From NCBI GenBank assembly GCA_023228125.1, contig JALOBT010000008.1, positions 1-64,000 of the forward strand: a DNA stretch of 64,000 bases, given 5' to 3'. The notes under the pieces are model-generated. The model searched no databases, had not been told where the DNA came from, and worked only from the letters and a program-made list of their open reading frames with translations. Each line of letters opens with the position of its first letter. Positions within the stretch are counted from its first letter, which is position 1. Positions 1-7,052 of this stretch are shown here, piece by piece. This DNA comes from Candidatus Cloacimonadota bacterium. GTDB taxonomy: Bacteria > Cloacimonadota > Cloacimonadia > Cloacimonadales > Cloacimonadaceae. A program made the translations under genes and the position numbers.

Positions 1-1140
1 GCCACTCGTGAGCGGCAGAGCGCAGATGGCCATGATGCCGACAAGGGTCATTAGTGCTGTGCGAGGCATGCCTTTGGCCAGTGCGCCCATTTCGTCTATA
101 TCCAGGGTCCCGGTGGCCAGCAGGATATTGCCCGAACTGTAAAAGAGCTGGGCCTTAAAAATGGAGTGGAAAAAGATATGCAAAAAGGCACCGGTGAAGC
201 CCAGCATAGCCATATTGGGTAGATTTGCCTGAAGGCCCAGGAGTCCAGCGCAGACGCCCAAACCGGCAATTCCCACGTTTTCCACCGTGGAATAGGCCAG
301 AACGCGCTTGAGATTGCGTTCGTTCAAAAGATGGCACACCGCCCAGAAAGCCGAGATGGAAAAGACCAGGCAAAAGATGCCGATCTCCAAAAGGCTGATA
401 TGATTGATGCTTATGATCAGTAAGATGCCATAAAAACCGGTTTTCACCAGCATTGAGCTCATGATTCCAGAGACATGGGCTGGTGCCACCGGATGGGCCT
501 GGGGCAGCCAGGAAGCAAAGGGGAAGACACCGGCTTTGAAGGCAAAGCCTATGAGGATCAAATACATAGGCAGCGAATTCATCTTCTCAAAGCCGCTAAA
601 ATCAAAGGTTCCGCTTTGGATATAAGCCAGGGCAAAACCCGCGATCAGAAATACCGCTCCTAACTGCATGGTGATCAGGTAGTTAAGCCCCGCTTCCAGA
701 TTTTCACGTTTGGAAAAGAGCACACAGAAGAAGGAGGAGAGGCTCATCAGCTCCCAAAACATCAGGAAAATCAGGCTGTGGCGAACCCACAGGAGACAGT
801 GCATGCTAAGGCCCATCACGCCCAGCCAGAAGAGGTGCGAGCCCAAGGATTCGCTGGGGTGTTCTTTCAGGTAAAAGTGGCCATAAAACATGCCCAAAGG
901 CAGTCCCAGAGAGAAGATCACGCCAAAGAAAGCCGAGAGTTTGTTGAGCGCAATACTCACAGATCCCACGGGCTCTGGCATCATCAAGATAAAGTCTTGC
1001 ACAGAGCGGGAATAGAGCACTTCCATATATTCGTAAGCCAAAAAGGCAGAACCGAGAATCCAGAGGATCACAAAGAAGTCTGAGCGCTTCCACAAAGCAG
1101 GAATCAGGGCGATGAGAAGAATGAGAATTCCGATGCTCAT
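1..1140 (-). CDS. Antiporter-like proton-translocating subunit (HyfB/HycC/NuoL-M family), 3' end outside window
   Basis: Membrane subunit of a complex I/group-4-hydrogenase-like complex; the family couples electron transfer to H+ or Na+ translocation. The 380 visible codons run open to the window edge, so the C-terminus is missing. The translation is a chain of hydrophobic helices with the family hallmarks: a conserved Glu in FWELMSL, then KAGVFPFASWLP followed by QAHPVAPAHVSG and MLVKTGFYG, which is the central Pfam Proton_antipo_M pattern. The wording APAHVSGIMS is closest to HyfB/HycC rather than NuoL. The start ATG (1140-1138) overlaps the stop of the small-subunit gene by 4 bp (ATGA), implying translational coupling. 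Family assignment is confident. Which complex it belongs to is inferred from the neighbours. Confidence 0.88.
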   Translation of the reverse strand, partial: MSIGILILLIALIPALWKRSDFFVILWILGSAFLAYEYMEVLYSRSVQDFILMMPEPVGSVSIALNKLSAFFGVIFSLGLPLGMFYGHFYLKEHPSESLGSHLFWLGVMGLSMHCLLWVRHSLIFLMFWELMSLSSFFCVLFSKRENLEAGLNYLITMQLGAVFLIAGFALAYIQSGTFDFSGFEKMNSLPMYLILIGFAFKAGVFPFASWLPQAHPVAPAHVSGIMSSMLVKTGFYGILLIISINHISLLEIGIFCLVFSISAFWAVCHLLNERNLKRVLAYSTVENVGIAGLGVCAGLLGLQANLPNMAMLGFTGAFLHIFFHSIFKAQLFYSSGNILLATGTLDIDEMGALAKGMPRTALMTLVGIMAICALPLTSG

Positions 1141-1862
1141 GAGCCCTTCATTATTGAGACTATGGCGCTGATGATGCTAAGCGGATGAGCTGGACAGCCA
1201 GGGATATACAGGCAGGCCTGCCAATGCTTTAAGAAGGCGCGATCGCTGGCTTCGGACTCCGCAAAAAGACCTCCGCTGAGGGCGCAAGCACCGCAGAGAA
1301 TGAGGTATTTGGGCTCCGGAATGGCTTGCCAGGTTTCGGCCAGGGCATCTGCCATATTGCGGGAGATGGGTCCGGTGAGGATCAGGCCATCCGCATGACG
1401 CGGTGAGGCCACTGTTTCCACGCCATAACGGCTGATATCAAAGTTCACATTATTTGAGGCCCCCAATTCCATCTCACAGGCATTGCAACCGGCAGCGGAA
1501 ACACTGCGCAGGGCAAAGGAATAGCGGAACTTGCGGGGCAGGATAAAATCTATCTTGGGCAAAGCGGTCTGACCCGGAGCCATAATCAACTTTTCGCGGC
1601 TATCGGCAGCCATTTTGTAGTTAGGGGTAAAAGTAATCATTTCAGGGTATTTACGGCTGCACAGTCCGCAGAAAATGCAGCGTCCCAGATCCAGCCCCTG
1701 GGGAGTGAAAGCCTGGGTGGGACAAAGCTCGTTTAGGAGTGTAAGGTCTGCATCCCTGGCCAGTTCAGGCAGGCCGGGGAAGGCGGGATCGATGCCTACC
1801 GTGAGGGGATCCGGGATGGCTTGGTAGCCATGCTTTAAGCGGGCTTTCAGTAGGTGTAACAT
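1137..1862 (-). CDS. Ferredoxin-domain / 20-kDa-type small subunit fusion (HyfI/HycG/NuoB family)
   Basis: A 241-aa iron-sulfur subunit of the Hyf/Ehr-like complex. The C-terminal half (about 115-241) is the NuoB/HycG small subunit, with candidate N2-type cluster ligands C126 and C129 (CNACEME), C193 (GACALSGG) and C223 (PGCP). The N-terminal part carries C47 (LCPTQA) and C62/C65/C68 (RCIFCGLC), enough for one [4Fe-4S] cluster. The usual fourth Cys of that second motif is replaced (CSRKYP). This looks like a condensed HyfH-type ferredoxin fused to the small subunit, which are normally separate proteins. The gene directly follows the large-subunit gene with no gap and overlaps the antiporter gene by 4 bp. 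Expected role: passing electrons along the peripheral arm. The electron donor is not encoded in view. Confidence 0.85.
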   Translation of the reverse strand: MLHLLKARLKHGYQAIPDPLTVGIDPAFPGLPELARDADLTLLNELCPTQAFTPQGLDLGRCIFCGLCSRKYPEMITFTPNYKMAADSREKLIMAPGQTALPKIDFILPRKFRYSFALRSVSAAGCNACEMELGASNNVNFDISRYGVETVASPRHADGLILTGPISRNMADALAETWQAIPEPKYLILCGACALSGGLFAESEASDRAFLKHWQACLYIPGCPAHPLSIISAIVSIMKGS

Positions 1863-3311
1863 CTAAAGGTCACTCCCGCAGTAGGAAAGATCGAAGCTCT
1901 TGTTGCAGAGCGGAAAGTCTGAGACTTGCTCACCAGCCACCGCCATCGACAGAGCCTGCCAATTTACGAGGGATGGGTCTATCACTCTGTACCACAAGGC
2001 ACTGTGTTCATCCTTGCTCCTGGCAATATGCACTATTCTGCCGCGGGCTCCTTCCACGATGGAAATAGCGATCTTATCCGGAGTCAGCTCTTTCACGGGT
2101 GCCAGGATCGGGGCTGAGGGATCTATCTGGTCCAAAAGCTTTTGAATAATTATCAGAGATTGCATGATCTCCTTATATCTAAGATACGCTCTGGCATACA
2201 CATCCCCTGAAGATTCGGTTTGAACTGTGAATCCGGGATAGTCCCAAATTGGGAAATCCGCGCGGGCATCCACAGCTATTCCGCTGGCTTTAGCGCTGAT
2301 TCCGGTAAAACCAAAGCGCAGTGCTTCCTCGCGGCTGATCTTGCCGGTATCGTCAAAGCGGGAGAGGAGGCTGGTGCAGGCAAACATGGCCTCGGAAGTG
2401 GACTCAATCTGGCCAGCGCATTTTTGCATTTTAGCCTTGAGGGTGTCTATCAAAGTCTTATTAAGAGGGTAGTTCACGCCTCCAGGACTCAGGGCTCGTT
2501 TGCCAAATCTGCTGCCACAAATGCTCAAAGTGGAGTTTATCACCGTGGTCCGAAGGGCGGCATAAAGGTTTTGACCCATGATGTAGGCCACATCACCGGC
2601 CAGGGCTGAGAGCGTGGAAAGGTGCATGGCTACGCGCTCCATCTCCAGGAGCAAGGCCCGGATATCACTGGCCTGAGGGCTGCTTTCCGCCAGACTTTCC
2701 ACCAAGCGGCAATAAGCGGTGCCGTGAGCTATAACGGTATCTCCGGCAATGCTTTCGGCCAGGGGCATCTTCTCAGCCAAGGGCCCAGTCGTCAGCATCT
2801 TAAGCAGATTCCGGTGCTGGTAGCCCAATTGAATTTCAAGATGCTCCACGATCTCCCCTTGCATCAAAAAACGGAAGTGTCCGGGCTCGATTACTCCGGC
2901 GTGGACAGGGCCCACCCCCACTTCGTGGATCAGTTTGGAAGCACTTTTCAAAAAAGGATAGTCCGCAATCTTAACGGAGCCCCCCAGAGGATGGCGCACG
3001 CTTTTGAGCCAGGGATGATTGATGGGAACAATGCCGTATTCTTCGTAGAGCTCACGCTCAAAGATCTGAAAAGCCGGGAATAAGGGAGTAAGAGAGGGGT
3101 AGTGCAGGTTTTCGGGGAAAGGAGTGCAGAGCAGCTCAAGCTCGCCTGTTTTGCCCATCAGCGCATAGATGAGCCTTTCGTCTGTGCCCCAAAAGGCCAG
3201 AGGCTGAAATCCCTGTGTCGCAAGCTCGCTGAGGCGATCCAAAAAAGAGCCCAATTTATCAGGCTGGACTGGTTCAAAACACGGGGAATAATTCAGCTCA
3301 GCTTTCAGCAT
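1863..3311 (-). CDS. Fused 30-kDa/49-kDa large subunit (HyfG/HycE-like) lacking NiFe cysteines
   Basis: A 482-aa protein with an N-terminal 30-kDa-subunit-like part (about 1-115; ELYEEYGI near residue 92) and a 49-kDa/hydrogenase-large-subunit part (about 130-482; HLEIQLGYQHRN near 160, ERVAMHLS near 228). In true group-4 NiFe hydrogenases the metal is held by RxCGxC and DPCxxC pairs. Here the first site reads ESIAGDT (186-192) and the tail reads SFDLSYCGSD (472-481), so both pairs are absent and only C478 lies nearby. It therefore cannot be expected to make H2 in the usual way and fits the energy-converting-hydrogenase-related (Ehr) type or a complex I-like subunit. The start overlaps the preceding 57-aa gene by 14 bp, and the small-subunit gene follows immediately. 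Confidence 0.87.
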   Translation of the reverse strand: MLKAELNYSPCFEPVQPDKLGSFLDRLSELATQGFQPLAFWGTDERLIYALMGKTGELELLCTPFPENLHYPSLTPLFPAFQIFERELYEEYGIVPINHPWLKSVRHPLGGSVKIADYPFLKSASKLIHEVGVGPVHAGVIEPGHFRFLMQGEIVEHLEIQLGYQHRNLLKMLTTGPLAEKMPLAESIAGDTVIAHGTAYCRLVESLAESSPQASDIRALLLEMERVAMHLSTLSALAGDVAYIMGQNLYAALRTTVINSTLSICGSRFGKRALSPGGVNYPLNKTLIDTLKAKMQKCAGQIESTSEAMFACTSLLSRFDDTGKISREEALRFGFTGISAKASGIAVDARADFPIWDYPGFTVQTESSGDVYARAYLRYKEIMQSLIIIQKLLDQIDPSAPILAPVKELTPDKIAISIVEGARGRIVHIARSKDEHSALWYRVIDPSLVNWQALSMAVAGEQVSDFPLCNKSFDLSYCGSDL

Positions 3312-3471
3312 TTTCCGCGGGATTGCGCTTCTTGCGAAACGCCCAAACTATTAGTATAATTATGCTTACAAGAGGGATCGTTAGAGCAAACAGCGCAAGA
3401 GCCCACTGCCCGGTACTTCGTGCCGGCAGCAATTGCCTATTAGGATCACGATCATGGTTATCCTGCTTCAC
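3298..3471 (-). CDS. 57-aa single-pass membrane protein heading the Ehr-like operon
   Basis: A small protein with a polar N-terminus (VKQDNHDRDPNRQ), one strongly hydrophobic helix (about residues 23-43) and a basic C-terminus (FRKKRN). I do not recognise it. The frame stays open upstream to an ATG at 3552, but GTG at 3471 is preferred: AAAGGAGG sits 5 nt before it, and a TTGACA/TTTATT promoter lies between the two candidates, which would put the ATG outside the transcript. It overlaps the large-subunit gene by 14 bp, so it is probably an accessory or assembly subunit, or a coupling leader, of that membrane complex. Positive-inside residues suggest the C-terminus is cytoplasmic. Confidence 0.6.
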   Translation of the reverse strand: MKQDNHDRDPNRQLLPARSTGQWALALFALTIPLVSIIILIVWAFRKKRNPAENAES

Positions 3472-3496
3472 GGATACCTCCTTTCTGAATTGGTTC

Positions 3497-3525
3497 AATA
3501 AAATATTGCGAAGGATTAATGTCAA
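3497..3525 (-). promoter_or_regulatory. Sigma-70-like promoter of the Ehr-like operon
   Basis: On the minus strand there is a perfect -35 TTGACA (3525-3520), a 17-bp spacer and a -10-like TTTATT (3502-3497). The AAAGGAGG ribosome site and GTG start follow within about 30 nt. Upstream of the -35 lies a 16-bp inverted repeat at 3541-3556 (CGAGAT-TTTC-ATCTCG), which could be an operator or an old terminator. The call comes from consensus matching only. Confidence 0.6.
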
Positions 3526-3556
3526 GTGAAATGAAGGCCGCGAGATTTTCATCTCG

Positions 3557-4344
3557 TGTTTTCAGTTATTTGAAGATATATAGAATGCCGTTGTAGTAAG
3601 CGATGAACACGATTATTTTAGGCGGCATATCTGCTTGGATAATTCGAAATAAGCGTGATCCTCCATTTGGAGAGTAGCCCTTTTAGCTATACAGGCAGAA
3701 CTCTTGAAAATAGTTATTAGGAGCAGGTTTGGGCGTGCATGCTCAGTTGTGAAATCCATCTCAGGTGGGTTCAGATAGATTAAGGCGTAACGCAATCTGC
3801 TCAAGTCCTGCAGGGACAGTATATTGGACAGTTACTTGGATAGCGAAACACCAATGTATTTGAGCCTTTCTTTCCCTCTTGAGAGCATCGATCATATCTT
3901 CATCTACCCTTAATCAAGCGTTAACAGTTAACGCTTGATTAAGGGTAGATGAAGGCCTGATCAAGACCTACAAATGAGAAAGAAGATTGGGGGAATGTTA
4001 GATTGTTCATAGAGCTGCGGGTGCCCGGCCTTAAAAGACCGGGGAAAAGTCTTGTAGCGGATAATAGCCTGTGGCACAGCGGTTAAAACCGCTGCCTGGA
4101 GTCTTTCAAGGTAGGATTGTGTCTACAGGGAAGGAATCCAAAACTGGACGCGAGACGCATCCAATCCAGCAATTCTGCAAACGAGGACGGTTGCAATCCA
4201 GTAGTCCAGTAGTTCTGCAAACGAGGACGGTTGCAATCCAGCAGCTCTGCAAACGGATCCATTAGCCAATACGCTCTTTATCCGTGTTAATCCGTTCGAT
4301 CCGCAAAATCCGTGTGACTATTGTTTTGTTTACTGCAGTTTTGT
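3557..4344. repeat. Gene-poor interval with long palindrome, small hairpins and direct repeats
   Basis: About 790 bp without a convincing gene. A 63-codon frame at 3613-3804 (minus) has no recognisable features and I do not call it. Contents: (i) a 57-bp near-perfect palindrome at 3898-3954 with 28-bp arms around a single A; (ii) small hairpins around 4020-4100, such as CCCGG/CCGGG and CAGCGGTT/AACCGCTG; (iii) a 29-bp direct repeat at 4173-4201 and 4213-4241 (TTCTGCAAACGAGGACGG...) with a third partial copy at 4245-4255. Each of these repeats can fold as TGCAAxCG/CGxTTGCA. The palindrome belongs to the same family as those at 26702 and 49043. Confidence 0.7.
3898..3954. repeat. Long perfect palindrome, copy 1
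   Basis: Arms of 28 bp (3898-3925 and 3927-3954) match perfectly around a 1-nt centre, with the core TTAATCAAGCGTTAA mirrored. Flanks on both sides (about 3854-3980: ATGTATTTGAGCC... on the left, CAAATGAG on the right) resemble the flanks of the palindromes at 26702-26760 and 49043-49091. The repeated unit is thus about 130 bp and occurs here without the rest of the larger element. Confidence 0.9.
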
Positions 4345-5418
4345 TTACTGCACGCACCCATTGAAGCTGATTGGGCGGCCGTCTGAAGACAGCGTTACGC
4401 CAGTGCTACGATTGATAAGCTGGTCTATGAGCTGGGAAAAGAAGCTGGCACCTTCGCCGTTCAGGTGATCGTAGTCAAAGAAAAAGCTGTCCGGTAAGTT
4501 AAGGGTGCTATAATCTAGGAAAATGAAGTCTGCAGAAACGCTTTCCAAGAGCTCTTGACCACTTTCCGCCAGCTCTTGATCTTTTCTCAGAAGTTCTTGA
4601 TCGTTTTCCAGAAGCCCTTGACCGTATTGCGATAAGAAGTTTTGCTCGCCCTGCGCCATCAGCTTTTGATAGTGGGAGACAGGCTCTATGGGCACTCCAG
4701 AGCGATAATCCTGATGCAATGGGGTATTTATCACCCAAAGTGTGACTCCTTTTTGATGACATAGCTCAACTATCCGGGCAAAATAGGCAGTTCTGAGCGA
4801 GGAGATCTTACGCAGGCTATTGCCTTGATAATAGTGCCTTTGGATAGCGCCATCCAGAGCTCTGCGCTGGCCGATGAGGCTGCCCCGGCGCAGTTCATAT
4901 CCGCCCCGGAACATGGGCTCGGTCTGGGCTTCGATGATGTCATTGAGCAGACCAAAGGGACTATAGGCCGGCAGTTTATAGTCCATCAGATGCCGAAAAC
5001 GGATAGCCGCAGAATATTCACCATGTGCCTGTTTATCACGGTAGAAGCCTTGATCTACCAGGCGGTGATAGCGATTCATCATTTCAGCCTCGCCATCCAC
5101 GGGGCCGTTGAAATTGAAGTACGAAACTGCAAGAATGATGTTTTCCAAGGAATTCGGGGTTTGCAGTGCCTGTTTTAGTTTGTAATAAGAATACTCGAGT
5201 TCTTCCGCTTTTTGGGCAGAGGAGCAGGAAGAGCGGATAAACTCCGGATTCAAAGCGGTGCGGGCATGGGAATCTCCCAAAATCAGGGTCTTGGGAGCCC
5301 CAGGGCAGATTTGGGGCGCGACGTTTGCTCTGGCGATCCTGGCACGGACTGCGATCGAGACCAAGCCCAGGCTCAGCAGCACCAAGAGCAAGAGCAGAAT
5401 CTGCTTAAAAAGCCGCAT
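4345..5418 (-). CDS. Membrane-anchored SGNH-like hydrolase/acyltransferase partner of MBOAT
   Basis: A 357-aa protein with an N-terminal signal anchor (about 5-25), then GDSHARTALN (about 48-57) as the SGNH nucleophile block and DYDHLNGEGA near residue 320, providing the expected Asp/His. DltD/AlgX/AlgJ-like proteins of this type work outside the membrane with an MBOAT protein to put acyl groups on cell-surface polymers. The gene overlaps the MBOAT gene by 14 bp, which supports that pairing. Oddity: four 7-residue repeats of the form QELLxxD/S lie just before the final catalytic segment (DNA about 4541-4612), probably a helical spacer made by 21-bp duplication. The acylated substrate is unknown. 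Confidence 0.72.
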   Translation of the reverse strand: MRLFKQILLLLLVLLSLGLVSIAVRARIARANVAPQICPGAPKTLILGDSHARTALNPEFIRSSCSSAQKAEELEYSYYKLKQALQTPNSLENIILAVSYFNFNGPVDGEAEMMNRYHRLVDQGFYRDKQAHGEYSAAIRFRHLMDYKLPAYSPFGLLNDIIEAQTEPMFRGGYELRRGSLIGQRRALDGAIQRHYYQGNSLRKISSLRTAYFARIVELCHQKGVTLWVINTPLHQDYRSGVPIEPVSHYQKLMAQGEQNFLSQYGQGLLENDQELLRKDQELAESGQELLESVSADFIFLDYSTLNLPDSFFFDYDHLNGEGASFFSQLIDQLINRSTGVTLSSDGRPISFNGCVQ

Positions 5419-6778
5419 AGATAAATTCCGTATTCAGAGCAGAATAGCAGATCAGACAAATCAAGAGCAGATACAGGGTAAAAGCTGGACGCCAGCGGAT
5501 TCTGGCCCCGATATCCAAAAGAAAAGCGGGAAGCCAGCGGCCGAGGAAGATCAAGAGCAGAAAACTGATGAGGGTAAGCGTTAAGCCCTCGAAACTGAAG
5601 AAGATATGCCGCGCCATAGGCAAACCAAAGGCTCGGAAACTCAGCCAGCCCAGGCTCACGAACATGAAGGTCAGCGGCCAGGCTATAGCAGCAAAGAATG
5701 CGTTGAATTTCAGCATCTTGCGCTTACCCAGCCGGCGTTTGAGCTGTTGGAAGATCTGATACACAGACAAACCCAGTCCATGCCAGATACCCCAGATTAA
5801 ATAGCGGGAATCTGCCCCATGCCACAGCCCACACAAGCCCATAGCGATGACCGGCACGAAGCCCAGCAGCCACACTTTATTGGAGCTTAGCCGGGACAAA
5901 GGGAAGAAGATATAGTCCCGGATAAAATCCGAGAGTGAGATATGCCAGCGCCGCCAAAATTGGCTGATATTCGTGGCCAAATATGGCCTATCGAAGTTTT
6001 CCATCACCCTCAGGCCAAAGAGCCTGGAGGCTCCGATGGCGATATCGCTGTAGCCGGCAAAGTCAAGATAGATCTGAAAGGCATAGCCAAATACGGCCAG
6101 AAGCGCAAGGCCCGGGTGATATTGGCTGGGATTATTCCAGATTCCAGAGATGAAGAACCCCAGCCAATCCGCGAACACCAGCTTTTTGAAGAGTCCGATA
6201 ACTATGCGCCGGCTGCCCAGCTCCAGATCAGCCTTCTTGAAAGGAATCCGAGGGCTTTGAAACTGCGGATTCAGCCGCTCAAAACGCTCGATCGGCCCTG
6301 CCAAAAAGATGGTAAACAGGCTGTTGTACAGCAAAAAATCGGCAAAACTGCCCGGCTTCACCAATTTCCATTTGATATCGCTGAGATAGCTGATCTGTTT
6401 GAAGGCGATATAGCTGAGGCCCAGCGGCAAAAGCAGATGATGCAAACTGAAGCGGGGCAAAGCTTCTAAGAAGATGTATAAGCTGTCGAAAAGGCCGGCC
6501 AAAAACCCCAGATATTTGAAAAAGATCAGGCTGGCCAGGATGCCGATCACACCCAAAACATGCACCCAACTATTCCTCTTCAGCCGATAGATCGCCTGCC
6601 CCATGCCATAGCTGAAGAGAGTAAGAGCCAACACCACGACCAAAGACTGGTGATCCAGCAGCCAGATAAAGAGCAGGCTGGCAGCGCTTAAGAGTAGATT
6701 CCTGGCACGCTGAGCGGGCAAAAGCCAATACAAAACCAGGCTGAGACCCAGGATGGCAAAGAACTCAAAACTAATCAT
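5405..6778 (-). CDS. MBOAT-family O-acyltransferase (AlgI/DltB-like)
   Basis: A 457-aa polytopic membrane protein. The AlgI/DltB signature is clear: DFAGYSDIAIGASRLFG, FDRPYLATNISQFWRRWHISL, then GLWHGADSRYLIWGIWHG with the conserved His proposed to be catalytic. Length and hydrophobic pattern match bacterial AlgI proteins throughout. Such proteins move an acyl group, usually acetyl, from a cytoplasmic donor across the membrane for O-acylation of exopolysaccharide, peptidoglycan or teichoic-type polymers. The neighbours are an SGNH protein downstream (14-bp overlap) and an acyl carrier protein upstream, an arrangement like dltB-dltC-dltD without the dltA ligase. The carrier next door suggests the donor could be an acyl-ACP. 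Confidence 0.9.
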   Translation of the reverse strand: MISFEFFAILGLSLVLYWLLPAQRARNLLLSAASLLFIWLLDHQSLVVVLALTLFSYGMGQAIYRLKRNSWVHVLGVIGILASLIFFKYLGFLAGLFDSLYIFLEALPRFSLHHLLLPLGLSYIAFKQISYLSDIKWKLVKPGSFADFLLYNSLFTIFLAGPIERFERLNPQFQSPRIPFKKADLELGSRRIVIGLFKKLVFADWLGFFISGIWNNPSQYHPGLALLAVFGYAFQIYLDFAGYSDIAIGASRLFGLRVMENFDRPYLATNISQFWRRWHISLSDFIRDYIFFPLSRLSSNKVWLLGFVPVIAMGLCGLWHGADSRYLIWGIWHGLGLSVYQIFQQLKRRLGKRKMLKFNAFFAAIAWPLTFMFVSLGWLSFRAFGLPMARHIFFSFEGLTLTLISFLLLIFLGRWLPAFLLDIGARIRWRPAFTLYLLLICLICYSALNTEFIYAAF

Positions 6779-6812
6779 TTAAAGCAGGCTCTGTTGCGAG
6801 GAAATATTAGTG

Positions 6813-7043
6813 CTAAAACTGCTGGATAATCTGAACCATCTGCTTTATCGTATCAAAGCTTTCCGCTGTGATCCTGGGAGCAGGAATCCTCTTGCCAAAT
6901 TCTCTTTCAATATAGCTTTGCAGAGACACCAGAGAAAAGGAATCGATAAAGCCGCCGGAGATAAGCTTGGTATCGGCATCGATCTCGGTCTCAGGGTCGT
7001 CCAGAAACTCGTCTCGGATAAATTCTAATAGTTGTGCTTCCAT
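6813..7043 (-). CDS. Acyl carrier protein
   Basis: A 76-aa acidic protein of the ACP/PCP fold (DltC/AcpP-like). The phosphopantetheine site is GFIDSFSL, with Ser in DSF rather than the common DSL. The length is exactly that of a stand-alone carrier. It lies 34 bp before the MBOAT gene and 9 bp after kbl, so it is probably a dedicated carrier for the acylation module rather than the housekeeping AcpP. It might alternatively feed the alpha-oxoamine synthase upstream, as ACPs do in some sphingolipid-type clusters. The sequence alone does not decide between these. Confidence 0.88.
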   Translation of the reverse strand: MEAQLLEFIRDEFLDDPETEIDADTKLISGGFIDSFSLVSLQSYIEREFGKRIPAPRITAESFDTIKQMVQIIQQF

Positions 7044-7052
7044 AGGTTTACC

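Noticed and set aside
3613..3804. 63-codon minus-strand frame in the gene-poor interval
   Set aside because: No ribosome site, no recognisable motif, and it sits among repeats; more likely chance.
3898..3954. Long palindrome as a simple rho-independent terminator
   Set aside because: No T-tract on either strand, AT-rich mirrored core, and asymmetric flanks conserved between copies; the dispersed-repeat explanation fits better.
4173..4255. Direct repeats as a CRISPR array
   Set aside because: Only two to three copies, spacers of about 11 bp or less, and no cas genes nearby.
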